Below are positions 33,081 to 44,209 of a stretch of 64,000 nt of DNA, in pieces. The notes below the pieces were generated by a model that was given only the letters and a program-made list of their open reading frames with translations, was not told the DNA's origin and ran no database searches. A program made the translations under genes and the position numbers. Position 1 is the stretch's first letter. Each line of letters begins with the position of its first letter. This stretch comes from Platanthera guangdongensis (taxonomy: Eukaryota > Streptophyta > Magnoliopsida > Asparagales > Orchidaceae). The stretch is taken from positions 121,889,900 through 121,953,899 of the forward strand of contig CM077158.1 of NCBI GenBank assembly GCA_039583875.1, in the 5' to 3' direction.

Positions 33081-34737
33081 TTGTGTGCCCCCTATAGGAG
33101 CCTCTTAAGAGTACCGAAGAGTGTTAGAGGGTTACATGGTGTTATTTTATTATGGGTCACTTAGATCACACCTAAAGGACAAGGGTGAATGGCGGTGATG
33201 GGTGTTTTTGTTTTCTTATAGATTTAAATAAAATGATAATAAGTAACTAATATGGACATCGTCCACGTTTTTAAGAGTCTTTTGCGATGTTTTTCAAACG
33301 TCGCTAATATTTTCGCGACGCTTTTATAAACGTCGCAAAAGCGTCGCAAATACAAACGTCGCCAAAAGTATTCGCGATATTTTCACTATCCGCGTCGCCA
33401 ATACAATGTTGACATTAGCGAAGTTTACAGTTATAAACGTGTCGATCTTTGGCCACATTTGGGAATATAAAACGTGGCATGCTTTAGCAACGTTTTTCTA
33501 CAAAAATGTTGCAACTTTTAAAATTGTTTTGACAACATTTATTAACAAAACGCCGCCAATATTTTTTAATATATAAAAAATAAATTTTTATATCATAATG
33601 CAGTTGAATAGATTTAGCAATGCAAATTGAAACATACATTTTTTGAGGAAAAATATCTTGACTTAATTCAAAATATATCAAGAGTATCAATCAATATGAA
33701 GATACACATTCCATATAATCTTGTTTCAGTTTACAATAAAAAAACAAAATTGTTCATGAATTACAAAGTTTTAACAAGAAGATCTATGCTCCCATAAAGA
33801 GTACACATAAGCTTGTGAAGCATGACCATGACCATCAAGAGAACCGAAATGCGGATTCCACCTCACAAAAGTCTAGTTGTGACGTGCAATCATGACCATA
33901 TAGTCCATATTTTAGTAATTAGAATATCCTGCAATAAAATAATTTAATCATTAGAAATATTGTATCTAATAAGTCAGACACGTATCTCTTCCTTTTTATC
34001 ATCTCAATTAAGAGCAGTGCATGTCATATAGTGGCATGGGGGGGGGGGGCTAATTTCAAGCACATACAATACTTAATTAATGCAACAAATCAAATAGTTG
34101 CATGCCCAAATCTCAAACAAAATCATGTGATTTCCTCTCCTTCTTTAAAATTCCTTCACACCATGCTGGTGGCGGTTAACTGAATTTACATACAAGCAGA
34201 GTACATCATGCCAAACATTATGCAAACTAGAAAAAAAAATGCGGGAAGAGATAATGAAGTGGCAGCAACTGTGAAAAAATGATGGAAGAAATGTTGGAGC
34301 TCTAACTAGAGCTCTAAACAGGAAAAGGAGAACATCATGAAAGGAGAACAAAATGCTAGAAGAAATGCACCGTGAAAAAAATCAATGAAATGACCACGAT
34401 ATATCATTGAAAGGAGAACATCATACCAACAGGTCGGACTCTATATAGCACGGAACTATAGAACAAGAAAATACTGGAAGATGATGGTCGAAACCATACC
34501 TGAGGGAAGTTGGCTGGAACTCTAAACACCTGGGGGAAAAGGATGTTTGGACAATCTATCCATGTCTCCCTTTCACAAACACCAAATTTAGGACTGAATT
34601 CCTAACTAAATCCTAAAACTGAGATTAAAACTCCAAACAGAATCATATATCAAAACTAAATTTGAAAATCAAAGGTAAATTGCAAACTGAGATTAAAAAC
34701 TGATGCTAGAATGATATAATAAAAAAACAGAAATTAC

Positions 34738-34934
34738 CTGCAAGTACTCGTGTAGTATATCTCTATGCATTGCTAACTTTTGGGTAATAGTTGTTGTCGA
34801 TGCAGCAGATGCAACACAACCACTCATGGCATCATTAATGTCTGGTAGCTTCTCTAACAAGGAGTCTATTTAAATTTCCATAGACTTCCATGATCGGTTA
34901 GGTCCAACAGAAGAAGATCCATTCTCCACAATAC
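34738..34934 (-). pseudogene. Captured exon of a GOS1-type Golgi SNARE gene
   Basis: On the minus strand a 197-bp exon is bounded by a good acceptor (TTTTCCAG at 34942-34935) and donor (GTAATT at 34737-34732). It encodes a segment close to plant Golgi SNAP receptor complex member 1 (GOS1/GOS12 family). The blocks are RSWKSMEI, then IDSLLEKLPDINDAMSG, then TQKLAMHRDILHEYLQ. In the family this is the N-terminal regulatory region of a membrane-anchored SNARE that acts in ER-Golgi and intra-Golgi vesicle fusion. An in-frame TAA at 34872-34870 replaces a conserved glutamate codon. The neighbouring exons and the SNARE motif were not found, so this is a fragment carried inside the CACTA element. It has no evident function. 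Confidence 0.78.
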
Positions 34935-34939
34935 CTGGA

Positions 34940-36545
34940 AAATAGTAAATAACAAATTGGAAGATATGCGTTGCTCCCCTATTTCAAAAATGCTCAAAAC
35001 TAGCCATAATGCGCTGATTTTAGAGCAAGCTGACTTAATGAAAAAGAGTTATATAAGCAAATTAAAACATAATGGTCATCATTTAAAGAAAATGAAAACT
35101 TTACTATATAACTTAAATTTAAAGAAACCTTACATAAATTTTGACAGAAAAATCCAATTGCACATAAAAATGTTCTTCCCCTCTAAAACATAACGATCTT
35201 GTTGTATGAACAATCACTTAAGCCGCCAAACCCAAAAAATTAATCACTGGAATCAAAATGGGACATATGAATTGTTGAGCAATTTGATTGCGGTGGAATT
35301 TAGATATTAAAGTGATTTATCCCTAATCCAGCAAAATAGATTGAATTTGGCTAATGTTTATGGGATTTAGTCAATCTTTGATTTGTCTTGATTTATCAAA
35401 ATGTGAGAAGGATTTAGGATTTTATAAAATCTGCTAAAATTAAAATTAAGGATTTAAAGAGCAAGAGAAATCAAGGAGAGAGGGTATAGGAAAATAGAAC
35501 GATTTTTATGTACACCATCTACAGAACCTTCTCCAAACGATTTGTCTATGAATCATTTTCTAATTGTCCCTATGGAGTGATATTCAAGGTGCTAAACCTA
35601 ATCTATACAAATCATTTTCAATAACTCTAACGAGTTCAAACCACGCTAACAGGGACTATCCATTCTCCTACACAATCAGATGGGGATTGTAGTTCTTAGC
35701 CAGGCCGACCGTATCAGAGCCTATTCAGTTTTACACATATTGGAGAAGTTAGGATTGTCGTATGGATATTTAAGTTCATAGTCACATTCAGACTGCCAAT
35801 GGGACATTTTCAATGTATTTTCATATTTTTTTGTACACAGTCTACGTACCATTTGTGTTTATTTTGTATTGTCCAATCATAGTCGTTTGTTGTGTGCTAT
35901 TGTCCTATAAATATAGAATTTGGAGTTCATTTTCAGCTTATTATAGAATTTTGGGAGTTCTAGATTTTGTGATTCTTCTACGGTACCGAATCCACTGAAT
36001 CTTGCTGCCAAAGCCTAGCCCAGCTCCCGGCCTTTTAATCTCCAACCTACCCCCCATTATCCTCCCTAAACCATCAGAAATCACCTCTCCGAGAACCTTC
36101 CAGCCACCTCCTCATCTCACCCTCCACCACCATTTAAGTAACTACCTTGATTTGCGAATATGTACCTCCTACAAGCGATGACACCTTGACTGTACTGTGA
36201 TCCGATTACCGGATCTTTGTCAATCAAATTATAAAATATAAGTAAGGCAAAATTAGAAGTCTTATCTAAACACAGTGAAAACGTCAATTGAAGTGTCTAC
36301 TATATATCTTGTATATATTTTCAAAACTAGACACCAACACAAATTATTGATAGTTTTTTGAAACAATAAATTGCAATATAATTTATTCTAAGACAAAAAT
36401 ATCAAACATCTTAACTACAAAAAAATAATGTTAAGTCATCATTAAAATGTGTAGAAATTTTTATTTTAAGAAATGGAAGCCATACTTGAGCCATTCCAGA
36501 TCCATGTGTATATTTTCTCCCTATCACGAAGAAAAAGAGGTCGAT
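34940..36545. other. CACTA interior, no gene recognised
   Basis: AT-rich DNA with only short ORFs without motifs. A C-rich stretch at 36010-36130 looks UTR- or exon-like but could not be assigned. The minus-strand reading at 36546-36790 includes an unrecognised peptide stretch and is not called. Confidence 0.4.
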
Positions 36546-37176
36546 TTACCTACAAATGGAATAGGGCCTTTCGAGGAAGGGAGAGGCGAGAAACTTGCAA
36601 GTTGTTGAAGGGAGAAAAATCTTCAATACCCAAGTGAGACGAGTGGCCGGGCTGGTAAGGCACTTGTATGCCGAGGAATTTGAACTCAGAGAACTTGCAC
36701 GTCGAGGTCGAGCGATCGTGAGGGAGAGGGATGGTGGTCGGCATAAATGGCAAAGTTGCACGGGGCCGTCGGTCGGCGGAAAGTAGAGTCACATGGCTGC
36801 GGTCGGAGGTCGGCGGTCGAAAGAAAGGGCGTGTCGATCTCGCGGTCTGCGGTTTTCAGAAAGGGCGAGTCGATCTCGCGGTCGGCAGAAATGGTGGAGA
36901 ATGGTGGAGGGTTTAGGGTAAAAAAAACTATTATTAGAGAGGAGAGGAAATGAAACATTTTAGTAAAAATGTTTTATTAAGAAATTTTTTGTCCTTTGCC
37001 GCAAATAGCAAACATTTTCCCGCCTCAGGCTTTGCCGCTGAACGCGAATTGTTTTTTGTAAAAAATAAGTCAATAGACACAATTTTTTACAAAATGTCAC
37101 GAATATCAAAATAATTGGCTACGCTTCAACAAACGTCGCAAAATAAACGTGGCTATTAATTAAAAATGTTGTAGTG

Positions 37177-38546
37177 AGAACACACACAGAAAGCACACAA
37201 AGATTTCTAGAGGTTCCCCAAGAATGGATTGAGTAGTCCTCTCTCCACACAACCTATCTAGTAATGTGCTAAATTAGTTTAAACACCTCCAAAACTTAGA
37301 TCTCACAATAGATATCCTACCTCTATTATCAATAATAAAGACCTAAAATCAGGCTATCAAAGATTTACCTCAATCCCTTCACCCAGAGATCTATAGTCAG
37401 ATCTTCTCCAAAGCTCCTATCCTCAGTTCCCAACTTGATTACTACAACACTCAGATACAAAGGATCCTTCAATTACATAATGATGAAGGAAAGATTATAA
37501 TGACACTTGACTTAAAAGCAATTTTTCTTGAGTCTTTTATAAAAGCATAGTAATAAGGCTTCTACTTCCTTGATCAGATCTTAAAGAGTATCTTCTTAGA
37601 ATGGTTGTGTCTAGATCAGGAATACTTCTTGTCGAGAGATTAATATTCAAGCAAATCTTTATTTGTTGTGTCGTGGGAAGATTGCTCTTCGAAGAGAGCT
37701 GCTAGAGAAATCTTAGAATTGAATACATGAATGCTTCAATACTTATATTCCTTGTCTCGATCGCTGAAACCCTAAGGCTTTCATAAGGAGTTCACTGCCA
37801 ATGACTGGAATCAATAAATAATTAGCATTTAAAACTTTCAACATTAGGTCCTCCTGATTGGTGAAGCAAATGACGAGTCTCAAAGAGAATTTTAAATGGG
37901 TGTGTGATTTGTGGATTTCTTCTAGCATCCGACCGATATAAAAATATTTTAGCTAATATAGTCGTTATGGGCATTCTATTGTATTTTTAATTGATTTGGT
38001 CAATACAATCCTTAAAACCATTAGCCAATATCATCTAACCGAAGTAATCCTCTTTTATCTTCTAGTCGATGAAGTCGGCATGTTTACTTAATATTCAGAT
38101 AATGTAGTCAACATCTTTGCTTAACAACCAGATGATGTAGCTGACATTTTTTTTCTTAGCATCCAGTCGATGTAGTCAATATTTTAATTATATTATCAAG
38201 TTGATGTAGTCAATGTTTTACTTACATTATCCAATTGATGTTGTCGATTTTTTACTTAGCAGAGCTTTATCTTTGTCTCCAATTCCCTTTGACTCAAAGT
38301 GAGATTTTATTTAACAATGACAAGTCTAATATAGGATTGGGACATAGATCATCATGAGTTTTGTACCTTGATGGATTACAAGGCAAAACCCTATTTTAGT
38401 GACTATAAGCCTAACTCTACATTAACCATGCATTTTAGTTATTCTTGTCATATCAAAAATTAGCATATACATAAAATATATAATGTGTTTATTGTAATCT
38501 TGAGGGCTTCTTCAAATCAAAAATCTTATGGTCAATATTCCCAACA
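37177..38546 (-). repeat. Copia-type LTR, minus orientation
   Basis: The right end, read on the minus strand, is TGTTGGGAATATTGACC preceded by the purine tract AAGGGGAGAT (38547-38556), which marks the LTR start. The left end abuts the CACTA terminus at 37176, so the CACTA element probably landed in or next to this LTR. A six-copy 34-bp repeat lies at 38067-38267. No gene is present. Confidence 0.62.
38067..38267. repeat. Six-copy, 34-bp minisatellite in copia LTR
   Basis: Diverged copies of CGATGTAGTCGACAT followed by TTTACTTAGCATCCAG begin near 38067, 38101, 38134, 38169, 38203 and 38237. Confidence 0.7.
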
Positions 38547-39084
38547 ATCTCCCCTTATTTGAAGAGGTCAGCACCTCATATGATAATAGACACAAGGTAT
38601 AACGTTATTATTCCATCTTATATACTGAAATCAAAATACTGTCTACTTTAGGAAAAATATAATTGTAAACCATAAAATGTCTAATCAATTATATGTTTCT
38701 TTTTACCATTAGTCACTATCACCCGCTACTTTCCTTTTTAGTCTCTTAGGGTAACTTAAAGGCTTTGGAATATACCTTTGTGGTGGAGATGGTTCATTGA
38801 GGCGATTTCTCCTGTGGGTCCTCCTTTTTGATTCTTATTTCTCATATTTGTTCCATTCTATAGAGCTATAGAATCGTGATGAAAGTGTATTGTTTTTTGC
38901 CAAAGTTATCCCATGTAGTCAAGATTATATGCTTGGACTTTAGGATCCATTCTTCATATCCAGGTAGATTTTGAATTTCCTCCCTTCTTCTTTGTCTAGC
39001 AAGAATCTCGTATTCAGATAGAACTACTTTCCTTTTGTGAATGGACTATGCATAATTAGATGGGGTATTATGGTATTCAGGCTA
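38547..39084 (-). pseudogene. 3' internal remnant of the minus-strand copia element
   Basis: Starts with the polypurine tract next to the LTR. A minus-strand frame near 39040-38950 reads YEILARQRREEIQNLPGYEEW, then stops occur. I do not recognise the product. It is cut on the right by the SIRE-like LTR at 39085. Confidence 0.4.
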
Positions 39085-40667
39085 TGTTGGAACCCTACTT
39101 GTGATTTGGGCTAGGTTCACTATTAGGTTTGATTACCCACCATGTATAGTCTAGGGTCACATGTTAGTTTCAGGTTTTTGGTCAATCACTTAAGGATTAG
39201 ATTACTAAGACCTACCTTCAGAGGACTTCAAAAAACACAAGACTAATGAGACAAGGCATTTTTGAACATTACAGAAAATGTGTTCGACGATAGCTCAACT
39301 CAGCTCGACGATCGTCGAACTCAACTCGACGAACTCAGAGTTCCTTCTCTGAGTTGAGCTCAATGAAAGTCTAGCTCTGGTCGATGAACTATGAGCTTAT
39401 ATCAGGATCTCAGCTCGATGAAGTGCCATCTAAGCTCGACGAACTTGGAGCTCAGTTTGTCAAGTATATTCTCTATTCGACGACTTTGGAGATAAGCTTG
39501 ACGAAGAAGACTTATCAGCAAGACAAAATTGGTGCTCAGGTCGACGAAAGCTTTACCGAGGTCGACTAACTCCATCCAGGTTCTGCTCGACTAATTTTCT
39601 CTGCAGATTCTCAGATCCACTAAGTCAGTTTAATATCAGTAATTAAGAAAGTAATACTCTAATAATTAATATTTATATTCTCAAGAATATAGCCGTTCCT
39701 TGCAGGAATAATTAGGGATATCACAGAGTTATTACTTAACATATTTACTGGGATAGTTGAGGAAATGCATTGAAGACAAAATCAGTCGTTCCATTTCCTT
39801 GAAAATATGTAGAGGACTTTAAGGAATTCGAAATTCAAATCAGCAATCAAGATATAAAAGAAATTTTCAGAAGATTGATGTACACCAGATAGAACAAGTC
39901 TAACAGTAAGGAAGAAGAAGAGAACCTCTGCATACAGAGAACAAGAAATAGAGACATAGAACTTCTTGTTCTTCATCATTCTTCTTCCTCAAGCTTCTCT
40001 TCTAGCAAACAATCATCATTCTGAGATCAAGTTCACAATCACTCAGATACATATATTGGAAGAAGAAGTTTTCAACTTGAAGGCCTACACCGTGAAGCAA
40101 AGTTTCCACTCCTGACCACATTTCAATAACTCAGGGGGAGCTTTGACAACATCACAAAATCCCCTAGTATTCTCAGAGGATTGAGATAAATAAGACAATA
40201 TCAATCTTATTTTCCAACTGTGTACAGGGTTATAACTCCCGTCAAAAGTTAATCCCTTGGTTGTCAAGTCTCATGATCAAAAGGCTTGGTTTGGTTTTTG
40301 GGCACCTGATCAAACGCTCAAAGGGTTGCTAAATCTCCCTTGAAAATAGATCTTGTGGTGATAGGGCACCTGAACAAAAACCTGTGGTGGCAGGACACCT
40401 GATCAAAAACCTGTAGTGTATTCCTACAAGGGTGGTAGAAGAGTGGATGTACCTAGGTTTATTGGGGAACCAATATTAATTTCCTTGTGTCGTCTGGTTG
40501 TGCTCTACTTTTTATTTTATTGTGCTGTGATATATATTTTCTTTTCTCATATATATATCATCTATTTTAAATCTGTTGTAAAAACAACTCAAGGTTTTTA
40601 AAATACTCTATTCACCCCCTCTAGAGTTAGTTAGATCAATCCCACAGCATATGAGGCATCACTTTCA
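39085..40667 (+). repeat. SIRE-like 5' LTR (1583 bp)
   Basis: Starts TGTTGGAACCC and ends CACTTTCA. It contains a run of CTCGACGAACT and CGACGATCGTCG words (39290-39600) and the terminal block TACTCTATTCACCCCCTCTAGAGTTAG. It matches the minus-strand LTR at 56279-57758. Confidence 0.85.
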
Positions 40668-40668
40668 A

Positions 40669-40681
40669 TTGGTATCAGAGG
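40669..40681 (+). promoter_or_regulatory. Primer binding site, initiator-Met type
   Basis: TTGGTATCAGAGG two bases after the LTR end, complementary to the 3' end of plant initiator tRNA-Met, as usual for copia elements. Confidence 0.88.
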
Positions 40682-40834
40682 TTATCTAATATCTCTTTGA
40701 TTTGGTATCAGAGGTATAGGTTACTTGGTTGTACAGGCTAACACCTGAACCAAAAGATCTTTGGTTAATCTTATCTACTCTAGTTGTATTTCATATAATG
40801 ACACAAAATTAGGAGTATTCAAGCACCAGACCTC

Positions 40835-42256
40835 CAGTATGCAATCTAAATAAGTTTACACTTTGGAAGGTAAGGATTAGGCTATATAGGAATTCTATTG
40901 ATGAGGACATATACATTTCTATTTTGATAGGTCCACCACAACCAGTGGCAACTACAAGAATAAGTTCTATTCCACCACCTGAGTGGACTGATGCTCAGAA
41001 GAAGCTGAAAATTGCAGATGCCAAAGCCATGAACATTTTGGCTTAAATAATGTCTAATGACATATTCTAGAAAGCTGTTGAATGCTTTTCAGCTTAGGAT
41101 ATCTGGGATTCCCTAAACGTTATCGTTGCTAGTTTAGCACATGAAAGAATGTACAGAAGGTCCCACTTAATTTTTCAATATAAGAATTCCAAGAAGGGTG
41201 AATATGAATTAGTTGCTGAGATGTACACCAAACTCAGTCGCATCATCAATGAGCTGAAAACTCTTGACAAGGACATCTCTTTGATAGAAGTCAATTACAA
41301 GATTCTTATGTGCTTCCCAAGCACAAGGTACCCTAGGATTTGGTCAATCAAGGAAGCCGAAAGCTTGAATGAGATCTCAACAGAGACCTTATTGGGAAAG
41401 CTCAAGTGCTATAAGCAGCTTATCAAGAGAAGGGATGTTGAGTAAAGTACTACCTCATTTTCAGCAAGGAAAGAACAAAGCATTGCTTTCAAATCATGTG
41501 AAGAAGCTGAAGAATCCACTCCAGATAATGAACACCTACTGATTCTATTAGCAAAGAGATTCTATAAGATGGCAAGGAAGGATCTCCGGAGAAGGTCTTC
41601 CAGAAATGAAGACAAACCCAGGTATGACAAAACCCCCACTAAAGAAATTGTTTGTTATGGGTGCAGGAAACCTGGACACATATTTCCAGAATATCCTGAG
41701 AACAAGAAAAAAAATAGAAGGATCAAGACTCTAGAAAACATTCCAGCAAGCCCTCCTCCAGCAAATACAAAAAGAAAGAGAGAGGATTTATTGCAGAGAC
41801 TTGGAGTGACTCAAAGTCAGAATCTACATCCAACTCCAATGCGGATGAAGAAGAGGACAAATCCAGAGATATATGCTTGATGGTAATCAATGCCTCTTGC
41901 AGCAACTCTAATGCTGCGATTCAAAAGTAGAAAATTCAGATTATGAATCCTTGTCAAAAGAAGATCAGGTAAATTCTTCTTTTGATTTTTTTTCTTCTGA
42001 TTAATTTAAAATTGGTTTCAAACTATTGTATAATGATTTAATTAAGTCTGAGAAGGAAATCAAACTACACAGAGTGAAATTAAATGAATTTTAAAATATT
42101 TCTTCTGAAAAATTAAAATTTAAGGAAGAACTAAAATCTTCTAATAATCAAATATCTTCATTAGAATGTAAACTAAAAGAGGCTAAGCAATTTGAAGAAT
42201 CCCTAAATGAGAGAAGCATCAAATTGATGGACATCACAAGAATAGTGAATGCCAAA
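40835..42256 (+). pseudogene. gag: SIRE-like copia gag, broken
   Basis: Coding blocks begin with LNKFTLWKVRIRLYRNSIDE and PPEWTDAQKKLKIADAKAMN, followed by stops at about 41043, 41068 and 41095. An open part (41149-41445) has capsid blocks such as YTKLSRIINELKTLDKD. A zinc knuckle, CYGCRKPGHIFPEYP (about 41653-41697), has Tyr in place of the last Cys. Near 41760 the frame shifts by one base into ETWSDSKSES and DKSRDICLMVINA, the acidic signature that follows the knuckle in SIRE-type gag. A lysine/glutamate-rich coiled-coil end runs up to the Tat LTR. Confidence 0.8.
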
Positions 42257-43657
42257 TGTTGAAGCCAAAAACTAGCCTCAACGAGAATTCAGACATTGTG
42301 GTGTGGCCGACACCTACTTCTCCCAAACCTCGACCCAAGACTGGCCACAAAGTACTGGAAACTGACCCTAAGCCTCTGCTGGGTGGTCCCTCCACTAACC
42401 CAAAAGTTCTCTGAGTGCTTCCCCTCCAAAGCCAATTGGTGTGCTAGGTGTACCTCAGAAAGCTCTAGAAGGCAAAATGAGAGTGTTAGAGAGAGTACGC
42501 CGTCTAAGGTATCCTGTGGGTCTATTTATAGATTTTCAATATCAGGTCTGCAAAAATCGTACTTATACTGCCCTAAAATTACTAAAATTCCCTAGACTGG
42601 TCTGCTACATGACAAACTCCATTGTTCTGAAGAGTTAAATGCAGACCAGGAGTATTTATGTAATTTCAGGTCTGGGTCACACTTGGCGGAAGCTCTTCCC
42701 ACTGAACACCGCGGGAACCCGACATGACCCAAGTGAAAGCCCTCACGCCTACCGCGGGCGGGATTCAAGGTCTGACAGGAGTGTTGAGTGGAGAAGCATC
42801 ACTCAACGCCAAAGGTTGATGGGGGCGTTTAGTGGAGAAGCATCACTCAACGACAAGAGCTCTTGGGGGCGTTGAGTGGAGAAGCATCACTCAGTGCTAG
42901 GAGCTGGAGGGGGGGCTGAGTGGAAAAGCATCACTCAACGCCAAAGGATGCTGGCGTGTTCAGTGGAGAAGCATCACTCAATACCAAAGGTTGCTGGGGG
43001 CGTTGAGTGGAGAAGCAACACTCATTGCCAAGAGCCAGAGGGGGCATTGAGTGGAGAAACATCACTCAATACCAAGAGCTGGTGGGGGCGTTGAGTGGTG
43101 AAGCATCACTCAACTCCAAGAGCTGGTGGGGGCATTGAGTGGAGAAGCATCACTCAATGCCAAGACCTGGTGGTCGCGTTGAGTGGAGAAGCATCACTCA
43201 ATGCCACGAGTTGGAGGGGTTGTTGAGTGGAGAAGCATCACTCAACGCCAAGAGCTGGCGTGAGCTTTGAGTGGAGAAGCATCTCTCAACGCCTATGGTT
43301 GGCGGGAGCATTGAGTGGAGAAGCATCACTTAACGCCAATGGCCAATAGGATTCCACCATCCTGAGGCGCAAGCCCCAGCACCTGCCCGGGGCGGGAGCC
43401 TTCCCGACCGCCCTGATTCAGCCATGGCCTGAGCCTTGGATCCACTTTCGACGATCATAACATTAAGACGAAGGCCCAGCTCGACGAGTTGAGTTCGACG
43501 AATTGGCGCTACTCAACCCCTGGGCGAGAGCCGTCCAGGCTACTTATGGCGAGAGCTCTCCCGCATGCTTTCTTACTTGATCCAATTATAAGTCCAAATC
43601 AAGCCTAATCCTTGTCCATGGAGTATCTTTGTCCTACGCAGCGAATATGGGGTTGTA
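42257..43657 (-). repeat. 3' LTR of Tat-like element (about 1.4 kb)
   Basis: Starts TGTTGAAGCC on the + strand and ends near TGGGGTTGTA, like the 736-bp LTR at 25641-26376. A minus-strand TATA box (CTATAAATAGACCC) is at about 42521-42534. The 13-copy 44-bp array upstream of it explains most of the extra length. The right border is approximate. Confidence 0.7.
42781..43350. repeat. 13-copy, 44-bp tandem repeat of hairpin units
   Basis: Unit GTTGAGTGGAGAAGCATCAC, then TCAACGCCAAGAGCTGGTGGGGGC. Each unit contains inverted GTTGAGTG and CACTCAAC arms around GAGAAGCAT. Copies begin near 42782, 42827, 42871, 42916, 42957, 43001, 43044, 43088, 43132, 43176, 43220, 43264 and 43308. It lies in U3, about 250-820 bp upstream of the minus-strand TATA box. 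Confidence 0.93.
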
Positions 43658-43770
43658 CGTAATCCCCGCTCTTTGCGAGCTAGCCTTGCGCTCGGAAAGA
43701 CACATCGATCCCAAATATTTTTTGAGTACAGGCTGACCTGGCAGGGATTCTTTCTGCAGACTCCACCTTC

Positions 43771-43780
43771 GTCCTATAAA
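43771..43780 (+). promoter_or_regulatory. TATA-like box upstream of antisense ORF region
   Basis: CCTATAAATACAC about 75 bases before the ATG at 43850. A second one, TTCTATAAATAGG near 45612, precedes the ATG at 45708. Both point into the antisense ORF region. Confidence 0.45.
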
Positions 43781-43849
43781 TACACATCTGAGTTTAAACC
43801 TCGGGCCACCTCTGCCGTAATTACTCTCTGCTTGAGCCTCTACCGTGCT

Positions 43850-44209
43850 ATGAAAATGCGTGTTAACAATGTTGATAAGCCTCTAACGGCAGAGCTCCAG
43901 GCCCGCTTTGCTGCGGCCCATTTGCGGGCTCGCCCTAAATACACCAAGGATGCCTCTTGGCTGATGGGCAAGAGGTCCGCCGGCGAGAAGTTAGTGGGGG
44001 AGAAATCCTCTAGTGAGAAGCCAGCCAGTGGGAAGCAAGCCGGCGAGAGCTCCCATCCAAAGAAGAAAAATAAGAAGGCCAAGTCCGTCAGGCGAGACCT
44101 GTTGACGGAGAATCGAGCGCCGCCTACCCCAACTCCTGACTGTGACAAGGTCCCTTCTTCTCTACCAGAGCTACACTTCTCACCCTTCTCCCTTCCTGTT
44201 AGCGCGTAA
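43850..44209 (+). pseudogene. Antisense-ORF region, N-terminal-like basic fragment
   Basis: Open reading of about 119 codons from the ATG at 43850: a short ordered start (LTAELQARFAAAHLRARPKY) followed by a Lys/Ser/Gly-rich tail (KKKNKKAKSVRRD). No domain recognised. It lies on the + strand between the Tat 3' LTR and the PF04195-like ORF and could be a first exon or a separate remnant. Confidence 0.4.

Larger units (their letters stand above)
33240..37176 (-). mobile_element. CACTA (En/Spm-type) DNA transposon, non-autonomous
   Basis: The right end, read on the minus strand, is CACTACAACATTTTTA (37176-37161), a typical CACTA terminus. Sub-terminal AACGTCGC/GCGACG words cluster at both ends (33290-33400 and 37120-37150), as in this superfamily. 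The left terminal repeat is not preserved well enough to place, so 33240 is approximate. No transposase is recognisable. The body holds a captured Golgi SNARE exon (34738-34934). Near 33790-33945 (minus) there is an exon-like stretch behind an AG acceptor that I could not identify. The rest is AT-rich without genes. Confidence 0.68.
39085..42256 (+). mobile_element. SIRE-like Ty1/copia element, 5' LTR and gag only
   Basis: A 1583-bp LTR (39085-40667) is followed by an initiator-Met primer site and a decayed gag. The element is then cut by the Tat LTR at 42257. No pol is visible on this side. A second LTR of the same family lies in opposite orientation at 56279-57758. Confidence 0.8.

Noticed and set aside
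33790..33945. Further GOS1 exon in the CACTA element
   Set aside because: An acceptor-like site and some open frame exist, but the peptide does not match GOS1 and I could not identify it.
36646..36790. Possible upstream exon of the GOS1 fragment (minus strand)
   Set aside because: The resemblance is weak and needs a frame shift, and no GT donor follows at the expected place.
42781..43350. CRISPR-like or coding repeat array
   Set aside because: The 44-bp units are contiguous with no spacers, and frames across them are not conserved in length or phase.
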